Source of the DNA: Billgrantia saliphila
Lineage (GTDB): Bacteria > Pseudomonadota > Gammaproteobacteria > Pseudomonadales > Halomonadaceae
Length of the DNA: 64,000 nt
Direction of reading: 5' to 3'
Assembly (NCBI RefSeq): GCF_002930105.1
Contig: NZ_PJRN01000015.1
Span: 47,042 to 111,041 of the forward strand
Shown here: one piece after another, positions 25,411 to 34,093 of the stretch
How positions within the stretch are numbered: position 1 is the stretch's first letter
Layout of the letters: each line of letters opens with the position of its first letter
The notes under the pieces: model-generated
Databases searched by the model: none
Told to the model about the DNA's origin: nothing
The model's input: the letters and a program-made list of their open reading frames with translations, nothing else
Program-made: the position numbers and the translations under genes

Positions 25411-27114
25411 TCAGCCGCCGACTTGCAATAGCGGATCCGATACCCCGAGGACATAGAAAGCGATCAGGCCGATCAGACCGGTGAAGATCAGGTAGTAGAG
25501 CGTCGGCAGGATCGTCTTGCGGATGGTCTCGCCTTCGCGGCCCAGCAGGCCGACGGTGGCCGACGCCGCGACCACGTTGTGGATGGCGATCATATTGCCC
25601 GCGGCGGCGCCGACAGCCTGAAGCGCGACCATCATCGCGGTGGAGACGCCGAGTGCGCCGGCCACGTTGAACTGGAATTCGGCCAGCATCAGGTTCGACA
25701 CGGTGTTCGAGCCGGCGATGAAGGCTCCCAGCGCGCCCACCGCGGGGGCGAAGAAGGGGTAGACGTCGCCCACGCTATTGGCGACGAACTGCGCCATGGC
25801 CACCGGCATCGACACCAGGTCGGCGGCATTGACGCCGGAGTTGATCAGGATCCGTACCATGGGGATGGTGAAGATGAGCACGAAGCCGGCCCCGAGCAGG
25901 GTGCGCGAGGATTCGCTGAAGGCCGCCCGGAGCTCGCCGGCACGCATGCGATGCAGTACGGCGGTAACCAGCACCACCATCAGCAGGATGCCGCCCGGCA
26001 GGTAGAGTGGGGCGATACTGCCGGAGACGCCTGCCTCACCGAGAATGTTGCTCCAGCCGAAGGCGAAGGCGTTGAGCGCCTCGCGCAGCGGGTCGATGAC
26101 ACGCGACGCCACCAGGAACAGGGCCAGCAGCACGTAGGGCAGCCAACCCATCCAGGTGGAGAGGGGCGTCTTGCCGGCGATATCGTCGATCTTGATCTCT
26201 ATCTTGCCGATCCAGCCGGCCGGCCAGGCGCTACGCTCGGGGAAGTCCCAGGTATCCTTGGGCAGCAGAAAGCCGCGGCGCGCCGCCGGCACGACGATAG
26301 CCAGACCGACCATGGCGCCGATCATCGACGGGAACTCCGGCCCCAGCAGCACGCCGGCCAGCATATAGGGAACCACGAAGGCGACGCCGGTGAAGATGGC
26401 GAAGGGCGCGATGGAGAGACCTTCCTTCCAGGAGCGGTTGGCGCCGAAGAAGCGCACCATGATCACCACCATGATCAGCGGCATCAGGACACCCACGATG
26501 CCGTGCACGATGGCGACTTCCGCCGCGATCAGGCGGAAGTACTCGAGCCAGGTGTAGCCGCCGGCTTCGAGCTGTTCGGTGATGGCGCTGGCGTTGACGC
26601 CGCCGGTGACGCCGACCACGATCGGAGTGCCCACGGCGCCGAAGGAGACGGGCGTGGACTGAATCATCATGCCCACCACCACGGCGGAGAGAGCCGGAAA
26701 GCCGAGTGCGACCATCAGCGGTGCGGCCACGGCGGCGGGAGTGCCGAAGCCCGAGGCGCCCTCGATGAAACAGCCGAACAGCCAGGCCACGATCAGTGCC
26801 TGCACCCTGCGGTCGGGGCTGATGCCGGAGAAGCCGTTGCGGATGGCCGCGATGCCACCGGAGTGCTTCAACGTATTCAGCAGCAGGATGGCGCCAAAGA
26901 TGATCCACAGGATCGAGACGGTCAGGATAAGGCCTTGGAGAGTGGAGGCGAGCACCCGATTGAAGCTCATCTCCCAGGCGAACAGCCCGATCAGGGCGGT
27001 GACCACGAAGACGATCGGCATGGCGGTGCGAGCGGCCATGCGCAAGCCGATAAGCAGCACGCCCGCCAGAACCAGCGGCGTGAAGGCGAGTAGAGCTAGG
27101 GTCGTATCCGACAT
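25411..27114 (-). CDS. lldP: L-lactate permease family transporter (LldP/GlcA)
   Basis: This 567-residue membrane protein (E. coli LldP 551, GlcA 560) has more than twelve hydrophobic segments and the family motifs [20 protein letters not shown] and [20 protein letters not shown]. Family members import L-lactate, D-lactate and glycolate. GAGGAAA precedes the start at MSDTTLA. A TTGGTnnnACCAA box in its promoter resembles the one at glcD, so glycolate import for the glc operon is a reasonable role. Lactate is the alternative. Confidence 0.9.
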   Translation of the reverse strand: MSDTTLALLAFTPLVLAGVLLIGLRMAARTAMPIVFVVTALIGLFAWEMSFNRVLASTLQGLILTVSILWIIFGAILLLNTLKHSGGIAAIRNGFSGISPDRRVQALIVAWLFGCFIEGASGFGTPAAVAAPLMVALGFPALSAVVVGMMIQSTPVSFGAVGTPIVVGVTGGVNASAITEQLEAGGYTWLEYFRLIAAEVAIVHGIVGVLMPLIMVVIMVRFFGANRSWKEGLSIAPFAIFTGVAFVVPYMLAGVLLGPEFPSMIGAMVGLAIVVPAARRGFLLPKDTWDFPERSAWPAGWIGKIEIKIDDIAGKTPLSTWMGWLPYVLLALFLVASRVIDPLREALNAFAFGWSNILGEAGVSGSIAPLYLPGGILLMVVLVTAVLHRMRAGELRAAFSESSRTLLGAGFVLIFTIPMVRILINSGVNAADLVSMPVAMAQFVANSVGDVYPFFAPAVGALGAFIAGSNTVSNLMLAEFQFNVAGALGVSTAMMVALQAVGAAAGNMIAIHNVVAASATVGLLGREGETIRKTILPTLYYLIFTGLIGLIAFYVLGVSDPLLQVGG

Positions 27115-27468
27115 GACGTTTCCTCGATTCTCCTTGTTGGGCCCGTCAGCGTGACAGCGCGTCTGGGCAGCCCGGCGCACGCGGCCGAAGGCATGCAACG
27201 ATACGAAGTGCGAGCGAAACTTGCCATAATGGCTAATTGGTCTGACCAATATGGGGGTGGTTTTCCTGCTGCGTCCAATTATCGAGGAAGCATGAGAAAA
27301 CAGGAACTTGTTCAAGGGAGGATGCACGGCCAAAGCATTGGTGAGTAGATAACCCTTAGACTAATGGACAGGCCGCCAGCCCTGGCTTCGTCGGATCACG
27401 GGGCGCTTGGCAGCGGCAAGCCAGTACTGGCACTATCGAACACTCCCAGACACTGGCCAGGAGGCAGC
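27115..27468. promoter_or_regulatory. Divergent lldP / GST intergenic region
   Basis: These 354 bases hold no convincing gene. They contain the GntR-type palindrome at 27236-27250 and an AT-richer stretch at 27220-27310. An 18-codon frame at 27291 is too short and unsupported to call. Confidence 0.5.
27236..27250. promoter_or_regulatory. PdhR/LldR/GlcC-type operator
   Basis: ATTGGTCTGACCAAT is a perfect palindrome with the TTGGTnnnACCAA core of GntR/FadR-subfamily operators. It lies about 120 bases before lldP and shares its core with the site in the glcD-glcC promoter. Confidence 0.7.
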
Positions 27469-28176
27469 ATGGCACGGGTTCTCTACGATCTCTGCGGTAT
27501 CGACGAGAAGCTCCGCTTCTCTCCCTACTGTTGGCGGGTACGCTACGCGCTGGCACACAAGGGGCTCGACTTCGAGACCCGTGCCTGGCACTTCACCGAC
27601 AAGGAAGCGCTCGCCTTCGCCGACTACGACAAGGTGCCGGTGCTGGTCGATGGCGAGGAAACCGTTACCGACAGCTACGAGATCCTGCGCTATCTGGACC
27701 GCGCCTACCCCGAATCGCCCCTGCTGGGCGATGGGGTGGCCGAGGCCCGGGCGCGTTTCTTCAAGCATTACGCCGAGCGTTCCCTGGCACCGGCCATGAT
27801 GCGCACCATCATCATGGACCTGCTCAACGCCATTGACCCCAAGGACCGGGACTATTTCCGCGAGACCCGGGAAAAGCGCTTCGGAAGAACCCTGGAAGAG
27901 TTCCACTCGCCGGCCAAGGGGCTGGCCCAGCTCGATGCTGCCCTGGCCCCGCTGCGCGGCCAGTTGCAGGAGAATGACTTTCTCGATGGCGGGGCGCCTG
28001 CCGCAGCCGACTACCTGGTGTTCGGCAGCTTCATGTGGGCCCGGGTGGTGTCGACCGCCGACCTGGTCTCCAATGCCGACCCGGTCTACGGTTGGCTCGA
28101 GCGGATGCTCGATCTGCACGGCGGCCTGGGTCGCAATGCCGTACGCATTACCGACATCGAAGGCGCCTATCGTTGA
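27469..28176 (+). CDS. Glutathione S-transferase family protein (LigE-like)
   Basis: This 235-residue protein has an N-terminal thioredoxin-fold domain (RFSPYCWRVRYALAHKGLDF, Cys21) with the glutathione-binding KVPVLVDGEETVTDSYEI segment. An all-helical C-terminal domain follows from about residue 90. The active-site region resembles the beta-etherase/LigE group. GGAGG precedes the ATG. It stands alone and the substrate is unknown; detoxification of an electrophile is the general role. Confidence 0.87.
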   Translation: MARVLYDLCGIDEKLRFSPYCWRVRYALAHKGLDFETRAWHFTDKEALAFADYDKVPVLVDGEETVTDSYEILRYLDRAYPESPLLGDGVAEARARFFKHYAERSLAPAMMRTIIMDLLNAIDPKDRDYFRETREKRFGRTLEEFHSPAKGLAQLDAALAPLRGQLQENDFLDGGAPAAADYLVFGSFMWARVVSTADLVSNADPVYGWLERMLDLHGGLGRNAVRITDIEGAYR

Positions 28177-28223
28177 AAGCATGATGCGCTGCTAGCCGCC
28201 CTTTTGTGCGCCGCACTAAAAAT

Positions 28224-28263
28224 GTTGCATCGCACCATTAGGGCTGCTATGTTGCATTGCAAC
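28224..28263. promoter_or_regulatory. TTGCA inverted repeats upstream of phasin
   Basis: GTTGC-ATT-GCAAC (28251-28263) is a perfect palindrome, preceded by the related GTTGCATCGCAC at 28224. TGC-rich inverted repeats are known operators of PhaR repressors in front of phasin genes. The position, 44 bases before the phasin start, fits. Confidence 0.5.
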
Positions 28264-28306
28264 AAGGCTCCTTCCTGCCTTGGCAACGCAACCATGGAGG
28301 TGTCTC

Positions 28307-28660
28307 ATGAGCAAGACTCAAGAGAAAACGACTCAGCAGCTGGAAACCCTTTTCTTCGCTCCGGCACGTGCCTATGGCTCTCTCTCGCTGGAATATTACG
28401 AGAAGCTGCTGTCGGCTCAGTACGACGCTTTCCGCAGCTACTCCGACCTGAGCCTCGCCCAGGCGCGCGCTTGGCTCGACGTCAAGGATTCCGAAGGCCT
28501 CAAGCAGGTCGTGGAATCTCAGCAGAAGGTCGTCAAGGAGTTCGGCGAGCGTCTGCAGGGCGACACCAAGAAGGTGGTCGACCTGAGCCAGGAATTCCTG
28601 CAGAAGGGCCAGCAGCTGGCCGAGCAGAACGTCAAGAGCGCCAGCGCCGCCACCAAGTAA
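28307..28660 (+). CDS. phaP: Phasin family protein
   Basis: This 117-residue, fully helical amphipathic protein has the phasin-2 features FFAPARAYGSLSLEYYEKLL near the N-terminus and a heptad-rich C-terminal half (VVESQQKVVKEFGERLQGDT). Phasins coat polyhydroxyalkanoate granules. GGAGG precedes the ATG. It is a single-gene unit with its own palindrome upstream and a strong terminator downstream, consistent with high and regulated expression. Confidence 0.87.
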   Translation: MSKTQEKTTQQLETLFFAPARAYGSLSLEYYEKLLSAQYDAFRSYSDLSLAQARAWLDVKDSEGLKQVVESQQKVVKEFGERLQGDTKKVVDLSQEFLQKGQQLAEQNVKSASAATK

Positions 28661-28674
28661 GACGGCGGGATGGC

Positions 28675-28712
28675 AAAAAGGGCCGTCGCCTTCGGGTGAC
28701 GGCCCTTTTTTC
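28675..28712 (+). terminator. Intrinsic terminator of phasin gene
   Basis: AAAAAGGGCCGTC and GACGGCCCTTTTTT form a long stem around a ten-base loop with a T-run. This is a strong rho-independent terminator and could act in both directions. Confidence 0.92.
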
Positions 28713-28740
28713 GTTCGCCCCGGCGCGACGCGCGACCGGA

Positions 28741-29352
28741 TCACTGACCCAGCAGCTCCATCACTTCCTCCTCCTCGACCTGGCCGAAGTCGGCATAGAA
28801 CTGCCCGACTGCCATGAAGTGCCTCGGTACCTCCAGGCAGACGACCTCGTCGGCCAGCGCTTCCAGCCGCGCCACGGCGCTGGGAGGAGCGACGCCGAGC
28901 GCGGCGATTAGACGCTCGGTACGTCCTTGTAGCGTTTTCAGCGCCGCTTCCATGGTGGCGCCCGTCGCACTGCCGTCATCCACCACTACGACGGTACGTC
29001 CCTCGGGCGGTATCGGCGGTCGTACCGGGCTGTAGCGCTGCCGCCGTTCCTTGAGTAACTGTTTTTGCTGCTCGGCTTCGCGCTCCACCGCCGGCTGCGG
29101 AAAGCGTGACGCGGCCTCGTCAAGCTTCATGCTGCCATCCTCGCTGATGGCCCCGATGGCATATTCGGGATGCCCCGGGGCCCGGATCTTGCGCACCAAG
29201 ACCACATCCAGCTCACCTTCGAGCAGGTCGGCCAGTCTGCGTGCCATGGGCACGCCGCCGCGGGGAATGGCCAGTACCAGCGGATATGAGTCCTTTAAAT
29301 GCTCAAGTCGCTGGGCAAGCCGTTCGGCAGCCTCTATGCGATCGCGAAACAT
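28741..29352 (-). CDS. Phosphoribosyltransferase-domain protein
   Basis: This 203-residue type I PRTase has the PRPP loop VVVVDDGSATGATM at about residues 120-133 and an N-terminal PLVLAIPRGGVPMARRLADLL segment. The pattern is that of the uncharacterised COG1926 group, not of hypoxanthine or adenine PRTases. A nucleobase role is therefore only suggested by its place next to a purine permease. AAGGAGACC precedes the ATG. It is divergent from the permease gene. Confidence 0.85.
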   Translation of the reverse strand: MFRDRIEAAERLAQRLEHLKDSYPLVLAIPRGGVPMARRLADLLEGELDVVLVRKIRAPGHPEYAIGAISEDGSMKLDEAASRFPQPAVEREAEQQKQLLKERRQRYSPVRPPIPPEGRTVVVVDDGSATGATMEAALKTLQGRTERLIAALGVAPPSAVARLEALADEVVCLEVPRHFMAVGQFYADFGQVEEEEVMELLGQ

Positions 29353-29475
29353 GCCGGTCTCCTTTTCTTCCGTCCCCGTTGTCTCCTCCCCAGTGTAGCC
29401 AGGGCTCCTTTACAAGAGAGGCGGGACCAGACGGCCTGATGCGGACGAGGGGGAGAAAGGATTGGAAATAATTTC

Positions 29476-29483
29476 TGTATACA
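29476..29483. promoter_or_regulatory. GTATAC-type operator 1
   Basis: TGTATACA within TTTCTGTATACAATAAA. This is one of a family of sites in front of the purine/ureide genes between 29 and 58 kb. Confidence 0.6.
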
Positions 29484-29531
29484 ATAAATTGAGGTAATGT
29501 CGTCCATAAGGGCTTTGGAGCGGATACATTT

Positions 29532-29547
29532 CTGACCAATCGGACAG
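29532..29547. promoter_or_regulatory. Possible RutR-like box
   Basis: CTGACCAATCGGACAG shares the GACCAATCGGnCA core with a site before the other NCS2 gene (33865-33880). It is a weaker match to the RutR consensus TTGACCAnnTGGTCAA. Confidence 0.4.
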
Positions 29548-29638
29548 ATTTAACGAACCGCGACGAGCACTCACAGCTTGGTATGTGCACGGCAAGTCTT
29601 TGGGCCGCAATACGAACAATCATCGGCACTTGGCTTCC

Positions 29639-29644
29639 GTATAC
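29639..29644. promoter_or_regulatory. GTATAC-type operator 2
   Basis: GTATAC within TTCCGTATACAGAAA, 29 bases before the permease start. Its position would overlap RNA polymerase binding or early transcription. Confidence 0.55.
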
Positions 29645-29672
29645 AGAAACACAACAATGACTGGATGGATCC

Positions 29673-31124
29673 ATGCGAAAGATTCAGAACACCTCGATCT
29701 TCGATTTCCATGGCCGGCCTTCGCTGACCAAGGCATTGCCCTTGTCGCTACAGCACGTGCTGGCCATGATCGCGGGGGTCATTACGCCCCCGATCATCAT
29801 TGCGGGAGTGGTGGGCGCCACGCCGCAGGAAAAGCTCCTGCTGATACAGATCGCAGTGCTGGCCTCGGGGGTCTGCACCCTGTTTCATCTCTATGGGATA
29901 TGGAAGTTCGGCGCACGACTGCCAGCGATCTTCGGCGTGGGCTTCGCCTACGTGCCGACCCTGATCGCGGTGGGCGCTCAGTTCGGCATCGAGGGCATTC
30001 TCGGAGCGCAGCTCATCGGTGGCATCACCATGATGGTGGTAGGTTATTTCATCCAGTACATACGACATCTGTTCCCACCGGTGGTGGCGGGCACGGTGGT
30101 GCTGGTCATCGGCCTGTCGCTCTACGACATCGCCGTGCGCTACATGGCGGGCAGCGGCAATGTCAGCGCGCCCGATTTCGGCGCACCGCTCAACTGGATC
30201 GTGGGACTCGTCACGCTGACCACGGTGCTGGCCGCCTCACAGTTCGGCCGGGGCGTGATCAAGCTCTCGGCGATCATCGTGGGCATCGTCGTGGGATATC
30301 TGCTGTCGCTGGCGCTGGGCATGGTCAGCTTCGACGCCGTTGCCGCCGCCGACTGGGTCGCGGTGCCCCGGTTCATGCCCTTCGAACTGGAATTTCATAC
30401 CTCGGCGATCATCGCCATGGTGATCATCTGCGTGATCAATTCGGTGCAAACCATCGGCGACCTGTCGGCGACCACCGTGGGCGGGATGAACCGCGAGTTG
30501 AAGACGTCGGAGCTGACCGGCGGCCTGCTGGGCAACGGACTAACCACGACGGCGAGCGCCTTCTTCGGCGCCCTGCCAACTTCCACGTTCAGCCAGAACG
30601 TCGGCATCGTTGCCATGACCAAGGTGATCAGCCGCTTCGTGTTGGCGCTGGCCGGCGGCTTCATGCTGCTGGCGGGATTCAGTCCCAAGTTCGGCGCCAT
30701 CATGACCACCATCCCTTATCCGGTACTCGGCGGGGCCACCATCACCGTCTTCGGCATGATCACCATGACCGGCATCAAGCTGCTGATCAAGGACGAGCTT
30801 TCCGCCCGCAACATGACCATCGTGGGCCTGGCGCTGGCCCTCAGCCTGGGAATCGCCGAGGTGCCGGCGGCAATCGAGCGCTTCCCCGAGTGGCTGCAGA
30901 ACGTGATCGGCGGGGCGCCCATCGTGGTGGCCGCCATCACCGCCTTCACGCTCAACCTATTGCTGCCGAATACCACTCTGGCCGACGAAGCCCGCGAGCG
31001 CGAGGCGATGGCGAGCGATGATAGTGGCGAGCCCGGCTGCCCGGACCGGCAGGCGCCACGCCGCTCAGCGCCTTCACGCCTCGATGGAGCACAAGGGACA
31101 CCCGGCAGCGTGCCGCGCGTCTAG
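29673..31124 (+). CDS. NCS2 nucleobase permease (xanthine/uracil family)
   Basis: This 483-residue carrier has about fourteen membrane segments and the NCS2 signature QNVGIVAMTK near residue 309. It has the early LPLSLQHVLAMIAGVITPPI segment and a hydrophilic C-terminal tail of about 45 residues. The ribosome-binding site is weak (GGATCC region). The family imports xanthine, urate or uracil by proton symport. The neighbourhood (Tsx porin, urate oxidase) favours a purine. Confidence 0.88.
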   Translation: MRKIQNTSIFDFHGRPSLTKALPLSLQHVLAMIAGVITPPIIIAGVVGATPQEKLLLIQIAVLASGVCTLFHLYGIWKFGARLPAIFGVGFAYVPTLIAVGAQFGIEGILGAQLIGGITMMVVGYFIQYIRHLFPPVVAGTVVLVIGLSLYDIAVRYMAGSGNVSAPDFGAPLNWIVGLVTLTTVLAASQFGRGVIKLSAIIVGIVVGYLLSLALGMVSFDAVAAADWVAVPRFMPFELEFHTSAIIAMVIICVINSVQTIGDLSATTVGGMNRELKTSELTGGLLGNGLTTTASAFFGALPTSTFSQNVGIVAMTKVISRFVLALAGGFMLLAGFSPKFGAIMTTIPYPVLGGATITVFGMITMTGIKLLIKDELSARNMTIVGLALALSLGIAEVPAAIERFPEWLQNVIGGAPIVVAAITAFTLNLLLPNTTLADEAREREAMASDDSGEPGCPDRQAPRRSAPSRLDGAQGTPGSVPRV

Positions 31125-31240
31125 ACCCTAGGTTATTGGTTATTTTTTGGAAATATTTTTCGAATACTTTAATGTGTTCAAGTTGATGCGCTAAATGTAT
31201 CCAATTATCGCATCGCAATCACAACAAAAGGATACTACTC

Positions 31241-32092
31241 ATGCATGATCGAACGGCTCGGCGAATTGCCTCAGGCGTTGCGCTGCTGGCGGGCCTGGCG
31301 GCTGGCACGACTCAGGCCGCCACCTGGAGCGATACTTTCCTTGGCTATCGGTACGGCACCCAGTTCACCGAACCCGGCAATCCGAACGATGTCGAGAAGC
31401 ATATCCTTCAGTTCACCCATGTGAGCGGCTACTCTCTGGGCCAGAACTTTCTGAACCTGGACGTGCTGCAGTCGGACGACGCCGACCCGGCCAGCGGCGG
31501 CGAGAGCGGCGCCACCGAGGCCTACCTCACCTACCGCCATCAGCTCCACTTCGGCAAGTTGTTCGACGAGCCGCTGGCCTTCGGCCCGGTCAAAGACGTG
31601 GGGTTGACCGGTGGGTTCGATCTCAACACCAAGAACACCGAATTTGCCCCGCGCAAGCGCATGCTGGTGGTAGGGCCCACCCTGAAATTCGACCTTCCCA
31701 AGGGTTTCCTCGATCTCAGCCTTTTCTATGCCCATGAGTGGAATCACTGCGGTGCCGGATTCTGCGAGGTGAACGAGATCGAGTTCGCCCCCTATTACCA
31801 GATCAATCTGGCCTGGGGACTGCCCCTCGAACTGGGGGCGCTGCCGTTGAAATTCCAGGGCTTCTACAACTTCAACCACGAGAAGGGCGACGACTACCAA
31901 GGCAACGCCACCGAGTCCGAGCAACTGCTGCGCACTGCGCTGATGCTCGACGTGGGCCGACTGGCATGGGGTGAGGAAAACCAGCTATGGGCCGGGATCG
32001 GCTATGAGTACTGGCGCAACAAGTTCGGCAATCATGACAAGCCGGGCGTCGATACCGATGCGCCCACCCTGCAAGTGGAATGGCATTTCTGA
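31241..32092 (+). CDS. tsx: Tsx-like nucleoside-specific outer-membrane channel
   Basis: This 283-residue protein has an N-terminal signal peptide (cleavage near TTQAATW) and alternating beta-strand sequence throughout. It ends in phenylalanine (LQVEWHF), as outer-membrane barrels do. The WSDTFLGYRYGTQFTEP start and YYQINLAWGLPLEL segment fit the Channel_Tsx family. It would carry nucleosides or bases across the outer membrane, complementing the permease gene upstream. AAAGGA precedes the ATG. Confidence 0.85.
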   Translation: MHDRTARRIASGVALLAGLAAGTTQAATWSDTFLGYRYGTQFTEPGNPNDVEKHILQFTHVSGYSLGQNFLNLDVLQSDDADPASGGESGATEAYLTYRHQLHFGKLFDEPLAFGPVKDVGLTGGFDLNTKNTEFAPRKRMLVVGPTLKFDLPKGFLDLSLFYAHEWNHCGAGFCEVNEIEFAPYYQINLAWGLPLELGALPLKFQGFYNFNHEKGDDYQGNATESEQLLRTALMLDVGRLAWGEENQLWAGIGYEYWRNKFGNHDKPGVDTDAPTLQVEWHF

Positions 32093-32112
32093 ATCATGCA
32101 CCGCTAATGAAC

Positions 32113-32144
32113 AGGGCCGCCCATTATTGGGCGGCCCTATTTTG
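32113..32144 (+). terminator. Intrinsic terminator after tsx
   Basis: AGGGCCGCCC and GGGCGGCCCT form a ten-base stem with loop ATTATT, followed by ATTTTG. Confidence 0.88.
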
Positions 32145-32279
32145 TCTCGAAGCGCCTGGGCGCTGTCAGTTGGTGATGCAAGCCGTCGTGCCGAAAAGCG
32201 GTGCCGAGCGGGAGGGAAGACTGGAGACGGAAACGCGCCGCCGGTTAACCGGGCGGCGCGTCGTCGTGCAAAGGAGCGT

Positions 32280-33671
32280 TCAAGCTTCGGCGCTGGGCTT
32301 CTCCGCTTCGCCGACGGAGGGCTCCTCGCCGCCGCGCTGACGACGGGGTTTGCCGGGCAGCAGCGCATCCAGCAGCAAGGCGGCTACGGCCGCCGGCACC
32401 AGGCCTGACTTGAGCAGCAGGCCGACCTGGCCGGGGAGAGTCTCGGAGATCTCATCCACGGCGGGCAGGCCGATGCCAAGGCTCAGCGATACGGCGATGA
32501 TGAGCATGGCGCGCTGATCGAGCTCGCACTCTTGAATGATCTTGAGGCCCGCCGACGCGATCATGCCGAACATGACGACACCGGCGCCTCCCAGCACGGC
32601 ATGGGGCATGGCGGCGACGAGACCGCCCAGTTTGGGAAATAGCCCCATGGCAATCAGCAGCAGCCCGCCAATGGTCACTACGTGACGGCTGACGACGCCG
32701 GTAAGGGTGATCAAGCCGACGTTCTGGGCGTAGGCGGTATTGGGAAGGGTGTTGAACACCGCCGCGAAGGATGTCGCCACTCCGTCGGCCATCACGCCAC
32801 CCGAGAGTTCGCGGTCCTTGGCCGCGCGTCCCGCACCGCCGGCGGTAATGGCGGAGATGTTGCCGATGGTCTCGAGGCCCACCACGAACATGATCAGTGC
32901 CATGCCGATGATCGCCGTGAGGGGAAACTCCATACCGTATTCGAGCGGCTTGGGCAGAGCGAACCAGCTGGCCTCGCGCAGGTTGGTGAAATCCACCATG
33001 CCTAGCGCAATGGCCGCCAGATAACCGGCCAGCAGACCGAAGAGGATCGAGGAGGCCTTGACGAAGCCGCGTCCCAACTGGTGCACGGCAATGCACACGA
33101 CCAGCACGAACAGCGCCAGCAGCAGGTTCGTCGGCGAGGCGAAGTCCGGAGAGCCTACGCCGCCAGCCGCATATTTGAGGCCGACCGGCATGAGGGTGAT
33201 GCCGATCAGCAGTACCACGATGCCGGTCACCACCGGTGAGAACCAGTGTCGAATCTTCTTGAGGAAGGCGCCTAGCACCACCTGCAGCAAGCCGGCAACA
33301 AACGAAGCGCCGAGCACCGCGGGCAGGCCGAAGGCCTTGGCTAACGGCAGGGCGACCGGCAGGAAGCCGAAGCTCGTACCCTGAACGATCGGCAGGCGAG
33401 CGCCAATCGGACCGATGCCGATGGTCTGGATCAGGGTAGAGATGCCCGCCACGAATAGCGCCACCTGGATCAGGAAGATCTGCTCCCCGGCGTTGGCGCC
33501 GATGACCCCGGCAATGATGATCGGCGGGGTCACGTTACCGGCGAACATGGCCATGATGTGCTGCAGTCCGAGGGGGATGGCCTTGGACAGCGGCGGCATG
33601 GCGTCCGGATCCTGATTGATGGTGCGTGTGGGGTTTCGCTGCGGATGAGGGGAGGAGCGGGTTCTGGACAT
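32280..33671 (-). CDS. NCS2 purine permease (xanthine/urate type)
   Basis: This 463-residue carrier has about fourteen membrane segments, the signature QNVGLITLTG and the substrate-site region GLETIGNISAITAGGAGRAA. It is clearly in the same family as the permease encoded at 29673 but belongs to a different subgroup, closer to bacterial urate/xanthine carriers. The start at MSRTRSS is chosen, although its ribosome-binding site is weak. The next methionine, 23 codons on (MPPLSKAI), is an alternative. It is divergent from the chemoreceptor gene. Confidence 0.87.
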   Translation of the reverse strand: MSRTRSSPHPQRNPTRTINQDPDAMPPLSKAIPLGLQHIMAMFAGNVTPPIIIAGVIGANAGEQIFLIQVALFVAGISTLIQTIGIGPIGARLPIVQGTSFGFLPVALPLAKAFGLPAVLGASFVAGLLQVVLGAFLKKIRHWFSPVVTGIVVLLIGITLMPVGLKYAAGGVGSPDFASPTNLLLALFVLVVCIAVHQLGRGFVKASSILFGLLAGYLAAIALGMVDFTNLREASWFALPKPLEYGMEFPLTAIIGMALIMFVVGLETIGNISAITAGGAGRAAKDRELSGGVMADGVATSFAAVFNTLPNTAYAQNVGLITLTGVVSRHVVTIGGLLLIAMGLFPKLGGLVAAMPHAVLGGAGVVMFGMIASAGLKIIQECELDQRAMLIIAVSLSLGIGLPAVDEISETLPGQVGLLLKSGLVPAAVAALLLDALLPGKPRRQRGGEEPSVGEAEKPSAEA

Positions 33672-33768
33672 GGGCAGGCTCACGATTCGTTGTTGTTGGT
33701 GGAAGGATGCTTGGATAGAAGGAGTTTTGGCGGAATTCCCTGATCTGAGCATCAGGTCTCAAGGTAAA

Positions 33769-33774
33769 TGTACA
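33769..33774. promoter_or_regulatory. TGTACA variant of the operator
   Basis: TGTACA within AAATGTACACAATATT, about 100 bases before the NCS2 start. A further GTGTAC lies at 33805-33810. Confidence 0.4.
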
Positions 33775-33864
33775 CAATATTTCTGAGTTTAAAAGACATA
33801 TGCCGTGTACAAACCTTATTGTTTGATAATTATATTTTGAATCAGTCAGTTATCCATAATCAGT

Positions 33865-33880
33865 TGACCGATTGGTCGAA
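33865..33880. promoter_or_regulatory. RutR-like box
   Basis: TTGACCGATTGGTCGA matches the RutR consensus TTGACCAnnTGGTCAA at 12 of 14 defined positions. RutR controls pyrimidine and purine catabolism genes in E. coli. No rutR gene is in this window. Confidence 0.5.
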
Positions 33881-34060
33881 TTATTGGCTGCACAAGAAGA
33901 GACGGAGTTAGTGAAAGCATTGTTCATGCTGGACCTGTCAACGCAGGATAAAACAGAGTTTTCATTTGATTTTATTGAATTTTCCTTTCATCAAGGAGAC
34001 CGTGAGCAGCGTTGACAGCTCTCTCTGACGAGGCGTGGTACGGTAGCTCTCATTGCTTGT

Positions 34061-34068
34061 TGTATACA
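34061..34068. promoter_or_regulatory. GTATAC-type operator before chemoreceptor
   Basis: TGTATACA within TTGTTGTATACAAAAAA, followed by a TGGATACA half-site at 34074. It lies 26 bases before the start codon. Confidence 0.55.
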
Positions 34069-34093
34069 AAAAATGGATACAAAGGTGAGTGTC

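Larger units (their letters stand above)
29353..29672. promoter_or_regulatory. Control region of the PRTase and NCS2 permease genes
   Basis: These 320 bases contain no gene. They hold two GTATAC-type palindromes (29476 and 29639) and a RutR-like box (29532-29547), listed separately. Confidence 0.6.
33672..34093. promoter_or_regulatory. Divergent NCS2 / chemoreceptor control region
   Basis: These 422 AT-rich bases hold no full gene. They contain a TGTACA variant of the GTATAC operator (33769-33774), a good RutR-like box (33865-33880), an eight-codon leader-like frame with a strong ribosome-binding site (34002-34028) and a GTATAC operator at 34062. Confidence 0.6.

Noticed and set aside
25579..27093. 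504-codon plus-strand histidine-rich frame
   Set aside because: It is antisense to the lldP transmembrane codons, which produces artificial H/D/G-rich sequence.
27291..27347. 18-codon frame between lldP and the GST gene
   Set aside because: It is too short, has no ribosome-binding site of note and no sign of conservation.
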